This document shows positions 1 to 9,007 of a stretch of 64,000 nucleotides of DNA, piece after piece; the stretch's first letter is position 1, and each line of letters begins with the position of its first letter. This DNA comes from Bacillus sp. FJAT-29814 (GTDB lineage Bacteria > Bacillota > Bacilli > Bacillales > Cytobacillaceae). The DNA lies in assembly GCF_001510715.1 (NCBI RefSeq), contig NZ_LMTJ01000002.1:186001-250000 (forward strand), given 5' to 3'. Under the pieces are notes generated by a model. It searched no databases and was not told where the DNA came from. It saw nothing but the letters and a program-made list of their open reading frames with translations. Both the position numbers and the translations under genes were made by a program.

Positions 1-824
1 TAAGGCTCCCAGCCTTGTTTGTATTGTTCCATTTCCTCGTGGGTAGGTTTTCGGTCTAGCCCGTATAGCTTTTTGATTCCGTTTTGGATCCCAATGTCGG
101 CCAGGGGAAACAAGTTCGGGCGGCCAAGGGCAAAAAGCAGAAAGTTTTCTATCGTCCATCTGCCGACACCACGGATTTTCATTAATTTTTCAAAGATCGC
201 CTCATCGGGTTCACTTTTTAGCCCTTCAAGATCCAAGCCATTTTCGACCATTTCTTTTGCAATGCCTATTACATACTCTGCTTTTCTGCCGCTCATTTGC
301 AGCGGGCGCAACTGGTCCACTGTCAGTTTTGCAGTTGTTTCCGGACTCGGAAAGAACCAGATGCCATCTTTTTCATAGCCGAACGTTTTTACAAAGCGCT
401 CGGTTAACGTATAGGCAAATTTCATATTGATTTGTTGATGGATAATGCATTTGACGAGCGAATCGAACAAATTAAAATCGAGTACTAGCGGCGTACCAAT
501 GAATTGGATGAATATTTCCTTTAAATCGGTTTTTTGAAAATGTTGATGAATCGGCTTTAACGGTATATTCCATTGAAAAATTTCTACTGTTCTTTGGATG
601 ATGGCCTCTTTAGCGGCGGCGTTTTTCCCGGAAACCTCAAATATCGGCTCATCAACTGTTCCAATTGCCTTTACATCAACAACATGGGAATCGTTGCCAA
701 TGAGGACTGGAACTCGCAAAAATCGTTCTTGCAAATTTACTTGTTTTAACGGGTCGGGCGTATGCCGTTCTAAAATGCTATCAAAATTATATGGGCCTTC
801 AATATGTATCGTTTCCTGCCACAC
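1..824 (-). CDS. yfjP: DNA-3-methyladenine glycosylase, AlkA/YfjP type (3' end cut by window)
   Basis: Base-excision repair glycosylase that removes alkylated purines. The frame runs from a GTG at 824, preceded by AAAGGA, to the left edge, so the C-terminus is missing. The C-terminal half has the helix-hairpin-helix-GPD signature: KIRGVGRWT followed about 20 residues later by PLADIG, whose Asp is the expected catalytic residue. The N-terminal half fits the beta domain of AlkA. In B. subtilis yfjP also lies near pdaA (yfjS), which supports the name. Family assignment is firm; the exact start is less so because no ATG is in frame nearby. Confidence 0.85.
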   Translation of the reverse strand, partial: MWQETIHIEGPYNFDSILERHTPDPLKQVNLQERFLRVPVLIGNDSHVVDVKAIGTVDEPIFEVSGKNAAAKEAIIQRTVEIFQWNIPLKPIHQHFQKTDLKEIFIQFIGTPLVLDFNLFDSLVKCIIHQQINMKFAYTLTERFVKTFGYEKDGIWFFPSPETTAKLTVDQLRPLQMSGRKAEYVIGIAKEMVENGLDLEGLKSEPDEAIFEKLMKIRGVGRWTIENFLLFALGRPNLFPLADIGIQNGIKKLYGLDRKPTHEEMEQYKQGWEP

Positions 825-902
825 GGGGGTTCCATCCTTTATTATTTTTCCCCGTATTATATCACGAAACAAGGAAAAACCGAATTTCAAGCGAAATCCG
901 GC

Positions 903-1670
903 TTATTTTTTCTTCATTAAATGGTCAAGGTTTTTGAATTTGTAACCTCTGTCTTTAAGGTCCTTGATGGCTTGTTCTAGAGCATCAGCGTTATCTTTTG
1001 AAACTGAGTGGAGTAAGATGATGGCCCCTGGATGTGCCTGTTTCATGATGTTATTATACGAGTATTGCCAGCCTTTTTGACTGTTGACATTCCAGTCAAC
1101 AAAGGCGAGCGACCAAAATATATGGGTGTAGCCCTCTTCTTTAGCGATTTGCATCGTCCTTTCGCTAAAAACACCACGTGGCGGGCGGAGGTACTTCATT
1201 TTCTTCTGCCCCGTAATTTCTTTGGTTTTAATCTTTACTTTGTTTAGTTCTTCGCGAACTCGTTCATCGCTGACCCTTGTAAAATCGGGATGGTGCCAGG
1301 AATGGTTGCCGATGATATGGCCCTCATCGACAATTTGTCTAGCTAACTCAGGCTGCGAAAGTAAAAAATGTCCCGTTACAAAAAATGTCGCTGGTACTTT
1401 TTCTTTTTTTAGTACCTTAAGAATTTTGGGCATCTGCCCATTTTCATAACCACTGTCAAAGGTCAGGTACATGATTTTTTTGTCAGGGTCGCCTTTGTAT
1501 ACCGCCCCGTATTTGGCAAGGACCTCGTCATATTCTGCTCCCGCATACGGAGGCTCCTCGTTGACCGATTTTTTAAAGCCCCAGTGAATCGGCCTGTTTG
1601 GCAAGGCCGCGTATGTAATAGTTGGCACCAATACTATCAGCACACTAAGTGCGCACAATAATCGTTTCAT
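903..1670 (-). CDS. pdaA: delta-lactam-biosynthetic polysaccharide deacetylase PdaA
   Basis: Peptidoglycan N-acetylmuramic acid deacetylase needed to make muramic delta-lactam in the spore cortex. The 255-residue protein has a signal peptide (about residues 1-21) and a NodB-type deacetylase domain: TFDSG at 70-74 (metal Asp), HSWHH at 123-127 (metal His pair), RPPRG at 162-166 and a LLHS motif near 218. Length matches the family. The gene is preceded by GGGGG at good spacing and followed by yfjP, as in B. subtilis. Expression during sporulation is known for the family but not visible here. Confidence 0.93.
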   Translation of the reverse strand: MKRLLCALSVLIVLVPTITYAALPNRPIHWGFKKSVNEEPPYAGAEYDEVLAKYGAVYKGDPDKKIMYLTFDSGYENGQMPKILKVLKKEKVPATFFVTGHFLLSQPELARQIVDEGHIIGNHSWHHPDFTRVSDERVREELNKVKIKTKEITGQKKMKYLRPPRGVFSERTMQIAKEEGYTHIFWSLAFVDWNVNSQKGWQYSYNNIMKQAHPGAIILLHSVSKDNADALEQAIKDLKDRGYKFKNLDHLMKKK

Positions 1671-1734
1671 TCAAATTTCCCCCAAAATTGTTTTCTTATA
1701 TTGTTTGTTGTTGGCGGGAAATGATGATTAGTAT

Positions 1735-2706
1735 TTATAGGAAAAGGCATTGCTTTGGTTTAGGTTGGTGGTAAATGCGGCCTTTGTTGGTTCCAGTGGA
1801 GGGGAGGTTGCAAAGCCTAAGGAAATAGGTAGCTTGCCTTCCATTGGGGATATGTAGATATTCGCGAATCTCTTTGTTGGTTATTGGTACCCCAAAAATT
1901 AAAAAATGGTCATTAATTGCTTCAAGATAGGCATCCTTGGATTCCGACTTACAATGTCGACATATCCACTTTTGCCTGTAAAACTGCATAGGCATATGAA
2001 AACACTTATAGCACCGTACACCGGTGATGATTTCCCATCTTTGAATGGAGTACGTTCGCAAAACATCGATTCGTAGCGGGGTGTTTTTTTTAAAAAGAAG
2101 CTTTCTTACTTTACCGATTGTTTTTTGGTCAACTCTGTCTATACTATAGTATTTCTCTAACTCCTCAATTTTCTTTAAAAGATTCGCTACTTTTAAGACC
2201 TTTTTTGAGGCTTCATGGTAACCAGTAGCGACTTGTATGACGCTTGATGATCTTGTCATCACAACAAGAACTTCTATCGGGGCTAATTGCAATTGGTAAT
2301 TTTCTAAAAAATATTGTAAAAGGATTTTGTGGCGAATAGCCTGTGCTAGTGGATTATCATATACCTCTTTTGATTCATTGATCTCTTGAGTTAGTTGATC
2401 TTTTTCAATTTTGAGTGACCCAGCGTAATTTTTGGATTCAATAATAATTGTTATCTTTGGAGAAATGAGAAGTGCATCAATTTGAAAGAAGGTATTTCCG
2501 ATGGGAAGTCGAAGACCATGAAATATGTGATACTTTTTGCCAGGAATAAGAAAATAGTTCAGTCTTTTTTCACCTTGATAACCAGAGTCTAAAAATTTGC
2601 GTTTAGTTTCAATAATTGGCCTTTTTGGGTGATTTTCTGCCACTCTTCTTAAGACAGCCTCAATTTGCTCCAACGGGATTGGTTTATAAAAGTCTAAAAC
2701 AAACAA
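1735..2706 (-). CDS. NERD-domain protein with C-terminal zinc ribbon
   Basis: Nuclease-related-domain (NERD) protein of unknown role. The N-terminal half carries the NERD core, including the ESKNYAG segment typical of the restriction-endonuclease-like fold. The C-terminal part has paired cysteines (CYKCF and CRHC) that look like a zinc ribbon. A longer frame starts at 2757, but AAAGGAGGG sits seven bases before a TTG at 2706 and residues upstream look unlike the family, so the TTG is chosen. It stands alone between pdaA and a phased repeat array. Whether it cuts DNA cannot be judged from sequence. Confidence 0.75.
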   Translation of the reverse strand: MFVLDFYKPIPLEQIEAVLRRVAENHPKRPIIETKRKFLDSGYQGEKRLNYFLIPGKKYHIFHGLRLPIGNTFFQIDALLISPKITIIIESKNYAGSLKIEKDQLTQEINESKEVYDNPLAQAIRHKILLQYFLENYQLQLAPIEVLVVMTRSSSVIQVATGYHEASKKVLKVANLLKKIEELEKYYSIDRVDQKTIGKVRKLLFKKNTPLRIDVLRTYSIQRWEIITGVRCYKCFHMPMQFYRQKWICRHCKSESKDAYLEAINDHFLIFGVPITNKEIREYLHIPNGRQATYFLRLCNLPSTGTNKGRIYHQPKPKQCLFL

Positions 2707-2809
2707 AATCTTCCCTCCTTTTACGTAATAAGAGATATTTTCGACAGAATCCGCCACATTTCCTGCTTGGACTTTTATTATTCTTTAAAACTTTTAGGAG
2801 GCAAAAAAT

Positions 2810-2900
2810 ATATCTACAAATTTTTGAAGGATATCTACAGTTTTTTGAAGATATCTACAATTTTTACAAGATATCTACAAAATTTCAAATATATCTACAA
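2810..2900. repeat. phased repeat array A (ATATCTACAA, five units)
   Basis: Five copies of ATATCTACA(A/G) start at 2810, 2831, 2851, 2871 and 2891, giving periods of 21, 20, 20 and 20 bp. The 10-11 bp between cores is AT-rich and variable. A GC-richer tail follows containing CGCTTTAACGC. The same family recurs at 37341. It lies upstream of the NERD gene and downstream of fumA. Confidence 0.9.
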
Positions 2901-3011
2901 TTCATTATCCATGCACCGCTTTAACGCACAAAAGACCAACCATAGTCCCTTCCAAAGACCATTAAAAACCCTAAATTACCCCCTTTTAGTAAAACCACCA
3001 TGCCAACTCCC

Positions 3012-3045
3012 AAAGAAAAAAAGGCAGACCCGCACACTCGGGTCC
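3012..3045 (-). terminator. intrinsic terminator of fumA
   Basis: GACCCG at 3027-3032 pairs with CGGGTC at 3039-3044. Read on the minus strand, the hairpin is followed by a run of seven T within 3012-3022. Confidence 0.85.
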
Positions 3046-3063
3046 ACCCTTCTAATTACCCTT

Positions 3064-4614
3064 TTAGTTAAAAACCCGCTCCTTGAACTGGGACAGCTTC
3101 TCTAGGGAAGACTTATCCACATCGGCATGCAGGCTGTTGCCGTGCGCGTCCATTGTGACGACTGCTTTAAAGCCTTCCACGCGCAGGTGCCACATCGCTT
3201 CAGGAATACCGAATTGCATTAAATCAACGCCTTCGACGCCTTTGATGCAGTCTGCATAGTACTGTGCAGCTCCGCCGATGGCGTTTAGGTACACGCCGCC
3301 GTGCTCCTGCAGAGCAGCCAAAGTTTTAGGGCCCATGCCACCTTTACCAATAACAGCGCGGATGCCGAATTTCTTCATAATATCGCCCTGGTAAGGCTCC
3401 TCACGGATACTGGTTGTCGGGCCGGCAGCCTTCACATGCCACACACCCTCTTTATCCTTCAGCATAACCGGACCGCAGTGGTAAATGACCTGGCCGTTCA
3501 AATCAACTGGTGAATCGTGATCACTTAAATACTTGTGAATCGCGTCGCGGCCGGTGTACATCATGCCGTTGATTTTGACAACGTCGCCGACTTTTAGCGA
3601 ACGAATTTGCTCTTCTGTAATAGGAGCTTCCAAGGTGATGACGTCCTCTTCAACCGAAGCGGCAACCTCTGCCTCAGCAGACTCGGACTCGGAAGCAAAG
3701 TCAATGAACTCTCCATCTTGATACGCCCACTCGAGGATGGCGCCAGTTTCCGGGTCAACGCTGACGCCCATACGGCGGTATGCCCAGCAGTTATAAGCGA
3801 CGGATACATAGAAGCTTGCCGGAATCCGGTGCATCACACCGATTTTACAGCCAAGCAAAGTCGCTTCGCCGCCGAAGCCCATCGTGCCGATTCCAAGTTT
3901 GTTGGCATTTTCCAAAACATACTCTTCAAGCTTGCGAAGATCTTCATTCGGGTTCACGTCTTCAACCGGACGGAATAATTGTTCCTTCGCCAAATCATAG
4001 CCTGATGAACGGTCGCCCCCGATGCCGATGCCGATGAATCCTGCGGAACAGCCTTGGCCTTGTGCCTGGTAAACCGAATGCATAATGCACTTGCGGATAC
4101 CGTCAAGGTCACGGCCGGCGCGGCCCAGTCCTTCTAGTTCACATGGCAGGCTGTATTGGATATTTTTGTTTTCACAGCCGCCACCTTTTAAAATAAGCTT
4201 CACATCAATGAAGTCTTTGTCCCATTGTTCAAACTTAAAAACCGGAACGCCGGCGCCGAGGTTGTCTCCGCTGTTTTCCCCTGTTAGCGAATCAACGGAG
4301 TTCGGACGCAGTTTGCCCTCTTTTGTCGCTTGTACGATTGCCTTTTTAATCGCTTCTTTGATTTCCAACTGGTTGACACCAACCGGCGTTTTAATTTTAA
4401 AAGTTGGCAACCCGGTATCCTGGCAAATTGGCGATACCTGGTCGTCCGCCATTTTTATGTTGTTGGTGATGGTCGCAAGACTCATTGCGGCGCGGGTACC
4501 GGCGTTTTCTTTTTCCTTGGCAGCCTTGATGGCACGACGCACATCCTTAGGAAGCTTTGTAGACGTTTCGACAACCAGCTTGTACATGCTTTCTTCAAAC
4601 GTGGCGTTATTCAA
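3064..4614 (-). CDS. fumA: class I fumarate hydratase (iron-sulfur type)
   Basis: Interconverts fumarate and malate in the TCA cycle using a 4Fe-4S cluster. The 516-residue protein contains both the N-terminal (TtdA-like) and C-terminal (TtdB-like) fumarase domains in one chain. Visible signatures include SPICQDTGLPTF near residue 60 with a cluster Cys, the glycine-rich GAGVPVF segment, and the swivelling C-terminal domain from about residue 345. Start is TTG, with AAGGGG nine bases upstream. It is a single-gene unit with its own terminator. B. subtilis uses class II FumC, so this is a non-homologous type relative to that species. Confidence 0.92.
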   Translation of the reverse strand: MNNATFEESMYKLVVETSTKLPKDVRRAIKAAKEKENAGTRAAMSLATITNNIKMADDQVSPICQDTGLPTFKIKTPVGVNQLEIKEAIKKAIVQATKEGKLRPNSVDSLTGENSGDNLGAGVPVFKFEQWDKDFIDVKLILKGGGCENKNIQYSLPCELEGLGRAGRDLDGIRKCIMHSVYQAQGQGCSAGFIGIGIGGDRSSGYDLAKEQLFRPVEDVNPNEDLRKLEEYVLENANKLGIGTMGFGGEATLLGCKIGVMHRIPASFYVSVAYNCWAYRRMGVSVDPETGAILEWAYQDGEFIDFASESESAEAEVAASVEEDVITLEAPITEEQIRSLKVGDVVKINGMMYTGRDAIHKYLSDHDSPVDLNGQVIYHCGPVMLKDKEGVWHVKAAGPTTSIREEPYQGDIMKKFGIRAVIGKGGMGPKTLAALQEHGGVYLNAIGGAAQYYADCIKGVEGVDLMQFGIPEAMWHLRVEGFKAVVTMDAHGNSLHADVDKSSLEKLSQFKERVFN

Positions 4615-4779
4615 CTTGAATTTCCCCTTTCCCTTTGTCCTCTGATAATCTCTATTTAAATATTACAATTTTTCACACGTTTAAATTATACTCCTAAAGT
4701 GACCAGAATTAAAGGATTTGGCTGCAATCGATTACATGGAAGTATGCGGCAAAACCTTCGCACTTAAAGACCATCAGGC

Positions 4780-4810
4780 AAAAAAAATAAGCCTGTTTAT
4801 TTAACAGGCT
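4780..4810 (-). terminator. terminator of the SE1561-family gene
   Basis: AGCCTGTT at 4790-4797 and AACAGGCT at 4803-4810 form a hairpin followed on the minus strand by a T run. The stem overlaps the stop codon of the gene. Confidence 0.8.
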
Positions 4811-4997
4811 CAGACAGGTCGCGGTTATTAAATTCGCGGCATTTTGATTCCATTTCATCAAGAATGGAAATTAATCGATCGATATCTTCAAGATCCGTTT
4901 CCTCCGGATCAATTGCATCGAGAACATCAATAAACATATTCAATCGTTGCTTTAAAAAGTTTACTTGCACATTTTTATCATGAATTTGGCTACCCAA
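4797..4997 (-). CDS. SE1561-family small protein
   Basis: Short conserved Firmicutes protein of unknown function. The recognisable part is FLKQRLNMFIDVLDAIDPEE followed by an acidic helix and ending near SKCREF, which matches the SE1561 family as I recall it. A frame exists from an ATG at 5069, but GAAAGGAG lies about ten bases before a TTG at 4997, and the resulting 66-residue length fits the family better. No membrane segment or catalytic motif is visible. Confidence 0.7.
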   Translation of the reverse strand: MGSQIHDKNVQVNFLKQRLNMFIDVLDAIDPEETDLEDIDRLISILDEMESKCREFNNRDLSEPVK

Positions 4998-5067
4998 ATG
5001 GTATTCACTCCTTTCAATTTCCTTTCTTAGCTTATAGGAATTAAGGTGCTTTCGCAATATTTTTCCC

Positions 5068-5105
5068 AAAATAAAAGCCCCTACCCGCGAAAATGGATAG
5101 GAGCA
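5068..5105 (-). terminator. terminator of yfkD-like gene
   Basis: On the minus strand GCTCCTA-CC and GG-TAGGGGC form a stem followed by TTTTATTTT. Confidence 0.75.
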
Positions 5106-5111
5106 AACTCA

Positions 5112-5924
5112 TTATCTCGGCCGTTCTGATGCTACAAACCCAAACGACACATAATCCTGGACCGGAATCCAGGCACCGATGCCCTGGGAGGTTACATTTT
5201 TAACAATAATAAACTTCTTACTGCCTTTCAGCATTAAATAAACCTCACCATAAGTGACTTTCCCTTTTTCATTGACTCCAGGGGCATAGGCATAAAGGTA
5301 GCCTAAACGGTTGGTTGGAATATTATAAATATGGTCATTTTTCGTTCCGGCACCGATGATGGTTTCAAATGCCAGGGGCAGCTTTGTTTTCTCCATCGCT
5401 GTGAGGAGCATCATTTTCTTCACGTCTTCTGCATTAGGGATTTTCGCCGTCAGTCCGCCGCGTACAATTTTTTGTGCCTCTTGTACATATTTAATTTTGT
5501 AAGGAGCGTTGCCGCCACGATTATCAAAATAATTGGTATTGATTTTTTGATATTCCCAGTTTGGCGAGGTTTCCGATGATTCATAGTTCAGCGGCCATTG
5601 GCCCAAATAAATGATGGCCCGATAGCCAAGTGCAAACGGTGTGCTGTTAATGCTAGACTCGTTCAGCATGCGGATCAAATCAGGGTTTTTGATTTTGACC
5701 TTTGATGAGTTGATCAATTTCTTCGTCAGCTCGCTAGGCTGCAATTGCGGCAAGTCCTGGGTGGAATTCGGGTACGTATTTTCCTTTGAAATATTACGCA
5801 CCGATGCCGGAATTTGATATTTTACCTGATCCCTTTTGACGGATGAGGCTTTTTCAGCGAAGGCTGCCGGTAAAATAGTTATCATTAAAAGCAAACACAT
5901 AAAGACAGAAACAAGTTTTTTCAC
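5112..5924 (-). CDS. yfkD: YfkD-like secreted protein
   Basis: Conserved Bacillus exported protein without known biochemical function. From the GTG at 5924 the protein has a clear signal peptide (KKL, hydrophobic stretch, cleavage near AFA/EK). The remaining roughly 245 residues show no catalytic motif that I recognise. A longer frame reaches 6032, but GAAAGGAG eleven bases before the GTG and the position of the signal peptide argue for the shorter product. Its neighbour chaA/yfkE and the yfkF homologue match the B. subtilis order, which is the main support for the name. Confidence 0.75.
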   Translation of the reverse strand: MKKLVSVFMCLLLMITILPAAFAEKASSVKRDQVKYQIPASVRNISKENTYPNSTQDLPQLQPSELTKKLINSSKVKIKNPDLIRMLNESSINSTPFALGYRAIIYLGQWPLNYESSETSPNWEYQKINTNYFDNRGGNAPYKIKYVQEAQKIVRGGLTAKIPNAEDVKKMMLLTAMEKTKLPLAFETIIGAGTKNDHIYNIPTNRLGYLYAYAPGVNEKGKVTYGEVYLMLKGSKKFIIVKNVTSQGIGAWIPVQDYVSFGFVASERPR

Positions 5925-6138
5925 TGTGTGAAGAACTCCTTTCACTACATAGTAAATTAGTCTGATAGTAGTTTTTTCGGAGTTCACCAATATTATCCCT
6001 TTTCTGGCCCATGCAATAAAATTATTTTGCATCTTTCTAAACTGGGCATTCGTTCCGCGCCATGATGCTCATGAAGAAAGTAATATAATTGTAATAATCT
6101 GAACATTTACAAAATTTAAATTATCACTTATAATGGAC

Positions 6139-6420
6139 TTAACCTTTCAAAAAGGAGGGCTGCAATCAATCGGCTAACCCATTTATCGAATATCTTTAAG
6201 GAGGTTGGGATTACTCACATATATGACAGTCAACACTCGTGTTTCTCTATTTTAACAAACATGAAGGTTGGTGATTGATGGTCCCAGGAAAAAGCGATTG
6301 ATTATTTACCCATACATGAACAGGTTCAGATGATGATGAAACACCGTATTACCCCTAATTTGAATTCATATGAAAGAAGACTCTACGCCCAAGCGGCACA
6401 GAGTCTTTTCTTTTTTATAA
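6139..6420 (+). pseudogene. possible decayed coding remnant
   Basis: One plus-strand frame reads as protein-like sequence across about 90 codons, broken by a single TGA near 6278: first a segment containing FKEVGITHIYDSQH, then one containing EKAIDYLPIHEQVQ and YERRLYAQAAQSL. AAAGGAGGG precedes it but no standard start codon is in frame, and the 3' end runs into a terminator hairpin. I do not recognise the family. It could be chance; amino acid composition is the only evidence. The rest of the 5925-6376 gap shows nothing else. Confidence 0.3.
6377..6417. terminator. bidirectional terminator beside chaA
   Basis: AAGACTCT at 6377-6384 pairs with AGAGTCTT at 6400-6407. T-rich runs follow on the plus strand (6406-6417) and, more weakly, on the minus strand, where it would end chaA. 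Confidence 0.8.
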
Positions 6421-7482
6421 CAGAAAAAAGCCAATTCCCATAATGAAGTAGGCTGCGATCAAGGTTAAACCTTCGAACCAGTTGGACTCACCATCGTTGG
6501 ATATAATAACCATTAAGAGAACAGAGCTGACCATTGCAATTAATTCTGGCAATGTGAAAACAAGCGGCATTTTCGTTTCGAACATCAGTGAAAACAACAC
6601 AAGTACTGGTGCAACAAACATGGCAATTTGCAAGGTGGAGCCAACTGCAATTTCCACAGCGATATCCATCTTATTTTTAACGGCCATAAGGACAGCTGAG
6701 GCGTGCTCAGCAGCATTACCAACAATTGCCACGATGATTACCCCGATAAATAGTTCGGTCCAGCCAAACGATTCGGCAACATAGTGGAAAGTATGAACCA
6801 GATTCTCGGAAATATAAGCAACAGCAAGAGTTGCAATTAAAAGGATGATAATGGCCTTCCACTTTCCCCATTCAGGTTCCTCATGATGTCCTGCAGCTGC
6901 AGCAGCTTCACTTTCCGCGCTTTGATAAACCCCGCGATGAGTAACCAGTTTAAAGAATAACGCAGCCAGATAAAGCGCGATTAGAATAATCGAAATGCCA
7001 ATACTTAATGTTAATGTTTTAGGTTCATTCATTTCCATTGAAAAAACTTCTGGAATGACGAAAGCCACGATAATCGCAAACATCAACAGGCCGGAATTAT
7101 GTCGGGCATCATGGACATTGAATTTCTGCCGTTTGAACTTTAACCCCCCGATGAAAAACGATAGCCCCGCCACAAGCAGTAGGTTCCCAAGCACAGAACC
7201 GGTCAAGGAAGCAAGGACGACTCCCACCAACCCGGCTTTTAAGGAAAAAATCGATATAATCAGCTCGACCGCGTTTCCGAACGTGGCATTTAACAAGCCG
7301 CCAATCCGTGGTCCAGCGACGATCGCGAGGCTTTCTGTGGCACGCCCCATGTAACTGGCTAGGGCAATAATCGATAAACAATAAATAGTAAAAAGGACCA
7401 TCGTCGGCCAATGCATGAGTGTTCCAATCACAGAAAGCGGAACACCGATGAACGTCCCAAGCATAAAAATTTTATTTGTCAT
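6415..7482 (-). CDS. chaA: Ca2+/H+ antiporter ChaA (YfkE-like)
   Basis: Membrane cation/proton exchanger of the CaCA superfamily, expected to export calcium. The 355-residue protein has about eleven hydrophobic segments and two alpha-repeat motifs with the critical acidic residue: GNAVELI near residue 70 and GNAAEHA near residue 255. A central cytoplasmic loop contains a short histidine/glutamate-rich stretch (GHHEEPE). GGAGG precedes the ATG. Position next to the yfkD and yfkF homologues matches B. subtilis yfkE. Confidence 0.92.
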   Translation of the reverse strand: MTNKIFMLGTFIGVPLSVIGTLMHWPTMVLFTIYCLSIIALASYMGRATESLAIVAGPRIGGLLNATFGNAVELIISIFSLKAGLVGVVLASLTGSVLGNLLLVAGLSFFIGGLKFKRQKFNVHDARHNSGLLMFAIIVAFVIPEVFSMEMNEPKTLTLSIGISIILIALYLAALFFKLVTHRGVYQSAESEAAAAAGHHEEPEWGKWKAIIILLIATLAVAYISENLVHTFHYVAESFGWTELFIGVIIVAIVGNAAEHASAVLMAVKNKMDIAVEIAVGSTLQIAMFVAPVLVLFSLMFETKMPLVFTLPELIAMVSSVLLMVIISNDGESNWFEGLTLIAAYFIMGIGFFLL

Positions 7483-7667
7483 AAGCTTCCTCCATATCTC
7501 TGTTGAATCTATCTCTTGTTTCTAATCCATTATATTACCCTAAAAATTCCAAAATTTTCATTTAAAGAGTATCATTTTCTCAAATTCGGACGCAACATTT
7601 TTCTTGCTTATGCGTAAGTTTCTGGGATACCATCAGTTTGTAACTAATTTTGAATTGAGGAAAGCTT

Positions 7668-8843
7668 ATGAATAAAAATCAACTGCGGTTTTGGGTCCTG
7701 GTCAGCATTGTGGCGGTTTCCGGTTTTTCACAAGGGATGCTCCTGCCGTTAATTGCCGTAATTTTTGAAAAGGACGGCCTGTCCTCCTCGTTAAATGGGT
7801 TAAACGCGACGGCCCTTTATATAGGAATTTTGTTAGTATCACCATTTATGGAACCACCGCTCAGAAAATACGGTTATAAACCAATCATCATTTTCGGCGG
7901 CGGGCTTGTGATTGCATCACTGACATTGTTTCCGATGTGGAAATCATTCTGGTTCTGGTTTGTCCTGCGGCTATTAATCGGCATCGGCGATCACGCCTTG
8001 CATTTTGCGACACAAACATGGATTACCTCTTTTTCTTCTCCTGAAAAAAGAGGCCGGAATATCTCCCTTTACGGGCTATTTTTCGGTATCGGCTTTGCGA
8101 CCGGACCGCTGATGACTCCGCTTGTCGATCTAAATGAAGCCCTGCCATTTATTGTCTCATCGATTATTTGTTTAGCGGGTTGGGTTTTTGTCTTCACCTT
8201 GAAGAATGAACTGCCGGAGCAGGAAGTCAAAATCAATTCGTTTCTTGCGACGATCAAACAATTCAAAGAAGCAATAAAATATGGCTGGGTGGCGTTCCTG
8301 CCGCCGCTTGTTTACGGATTTTTGGAATCGTCGTTAAACGGCAGCTTCCCCGTTTATGCGCTAAGGAGAGATATCGATGTTTCCAGTGTTTCGGTAGTTT
8401 TATCGGCGTTTGCCATTGGGAGTATCATCACCCAGCTTCCATTAGGGGTGCTTAGTGACCAATATGGCCGAAGAAAGGTATTAATGACCATCCTCTTTCT
8501 CGGATTTTGTAGTTTTACTGCGGCCAGTTTTCTCGAACAATCGTTCATTGGCCTAGCAGCAGCCATCCTGATTTCTGGAATGGTCGTCGGTTCCACCTTC
8601 TCGCTTGGAATCAGTTACATGGCGGACCTGGTTCCAAGGAACCTGCTGCCAACCGGAAATTTGCTTTGCGGTATCTTTTTTAGCTTGGGCAGCTTATTCG
8701 GCCCAATTATCGGCGGATTATTTATTAAATTTTTTCAGAATGTCAGCTTTTTCTACATTATCAGCGTCCTGCTCCTCGCTGTTTCCGTAAGCGTCTTTAT
8801 GTTTGGAAAACAAGCGGCTCTTTTCGCCCAGCATAAAAATTAA
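7668..8843 (+). CDS. yfkF: MFS transporter (YfkF-like)
   Basis: Twelve-segment major facilitator transporter, probably a drug or metabolite exporter. The 391-residue protein has the MFS loop 2-3 region around residue 65, a second MFS motif in the C-terminal half (GVLSDQYGRRKV) and a long central loop near residue 195. GAGGAAAGCTT precedes the ATG. The substrate cannot be inferred. It is divergent from chaA, as expected for yfkF by neighbourhood. Confidence 0.85.
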   Translation: MNKNQLRFWVLVSIVAVSGFSQGMLLPLIAVIFEKDGLSSSLNGLNATALYIGILLVSPFMEPPLRKYGYKPIIIFGGGLVIASLTLFPMWKSFWFWFVLRLLIGIGDHALHFATQTWITSFSSPEKRGRNISLYGLFFGIGFATGPLMTPLVDLNEALPFIVSSIICLAGWVFVFTLKNELPEQEVKINSFLATIKQFKEAIKYGWVAFLPPLVYGFLESSLNGSFPVYALRRDIDVSSVSVVLSAFAIGSIITQLPLGVLSDQYGRRKVLMTILFLGFCSFTAASFLEQSFIGLAAAILISGMVVGSTFSLGISYMADLVPRNLLPTGNLLCGIFFSLGSLFGPIIGGLFIKFFQNVSFFYIISVLLLAVSVSVFMFGKQAALFAQHKN

Positions 8844-8925
8844 TTTGAGCAAAATCATATCTAAGGCATAGAATGTATGGTAAAATAAAGGTAACAAAAT
8901 AAATATTTTTTACAGAAGAAAACTG

Positions 8926-8953
8926 CTGTCATCACATTTGATGACAGCTTTCG
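8926..8953 (+). terminator. terminator after yfkF-like gene
   Basis: CTGTCATC at 8926-8933 pairs with GATGACAG at 8940-8947, followed by a T-rich stretch. Confidence 0.65.
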
Positions 8954-9007
8954 TGTTTTTTAGGGGTTGTGAGTTTGATTATTTTTCTCAATTAGGAGGG
9001 AGAAAAC

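Noticed and set aside
2810..2900. CRISPR array reading of the phased repeats.
   Set aside because: Repeats are only 9-10 bp and spacers 10-11 bp, far below CRISPR sizes, and no cas gene is present in the window.
4085..4645. Long open frame antisense to fumA.
   Set aside because: It is fully inside a confidently identified gene, has no ribosome-binding site and no protein-like pattern; a codon-bias shadow.
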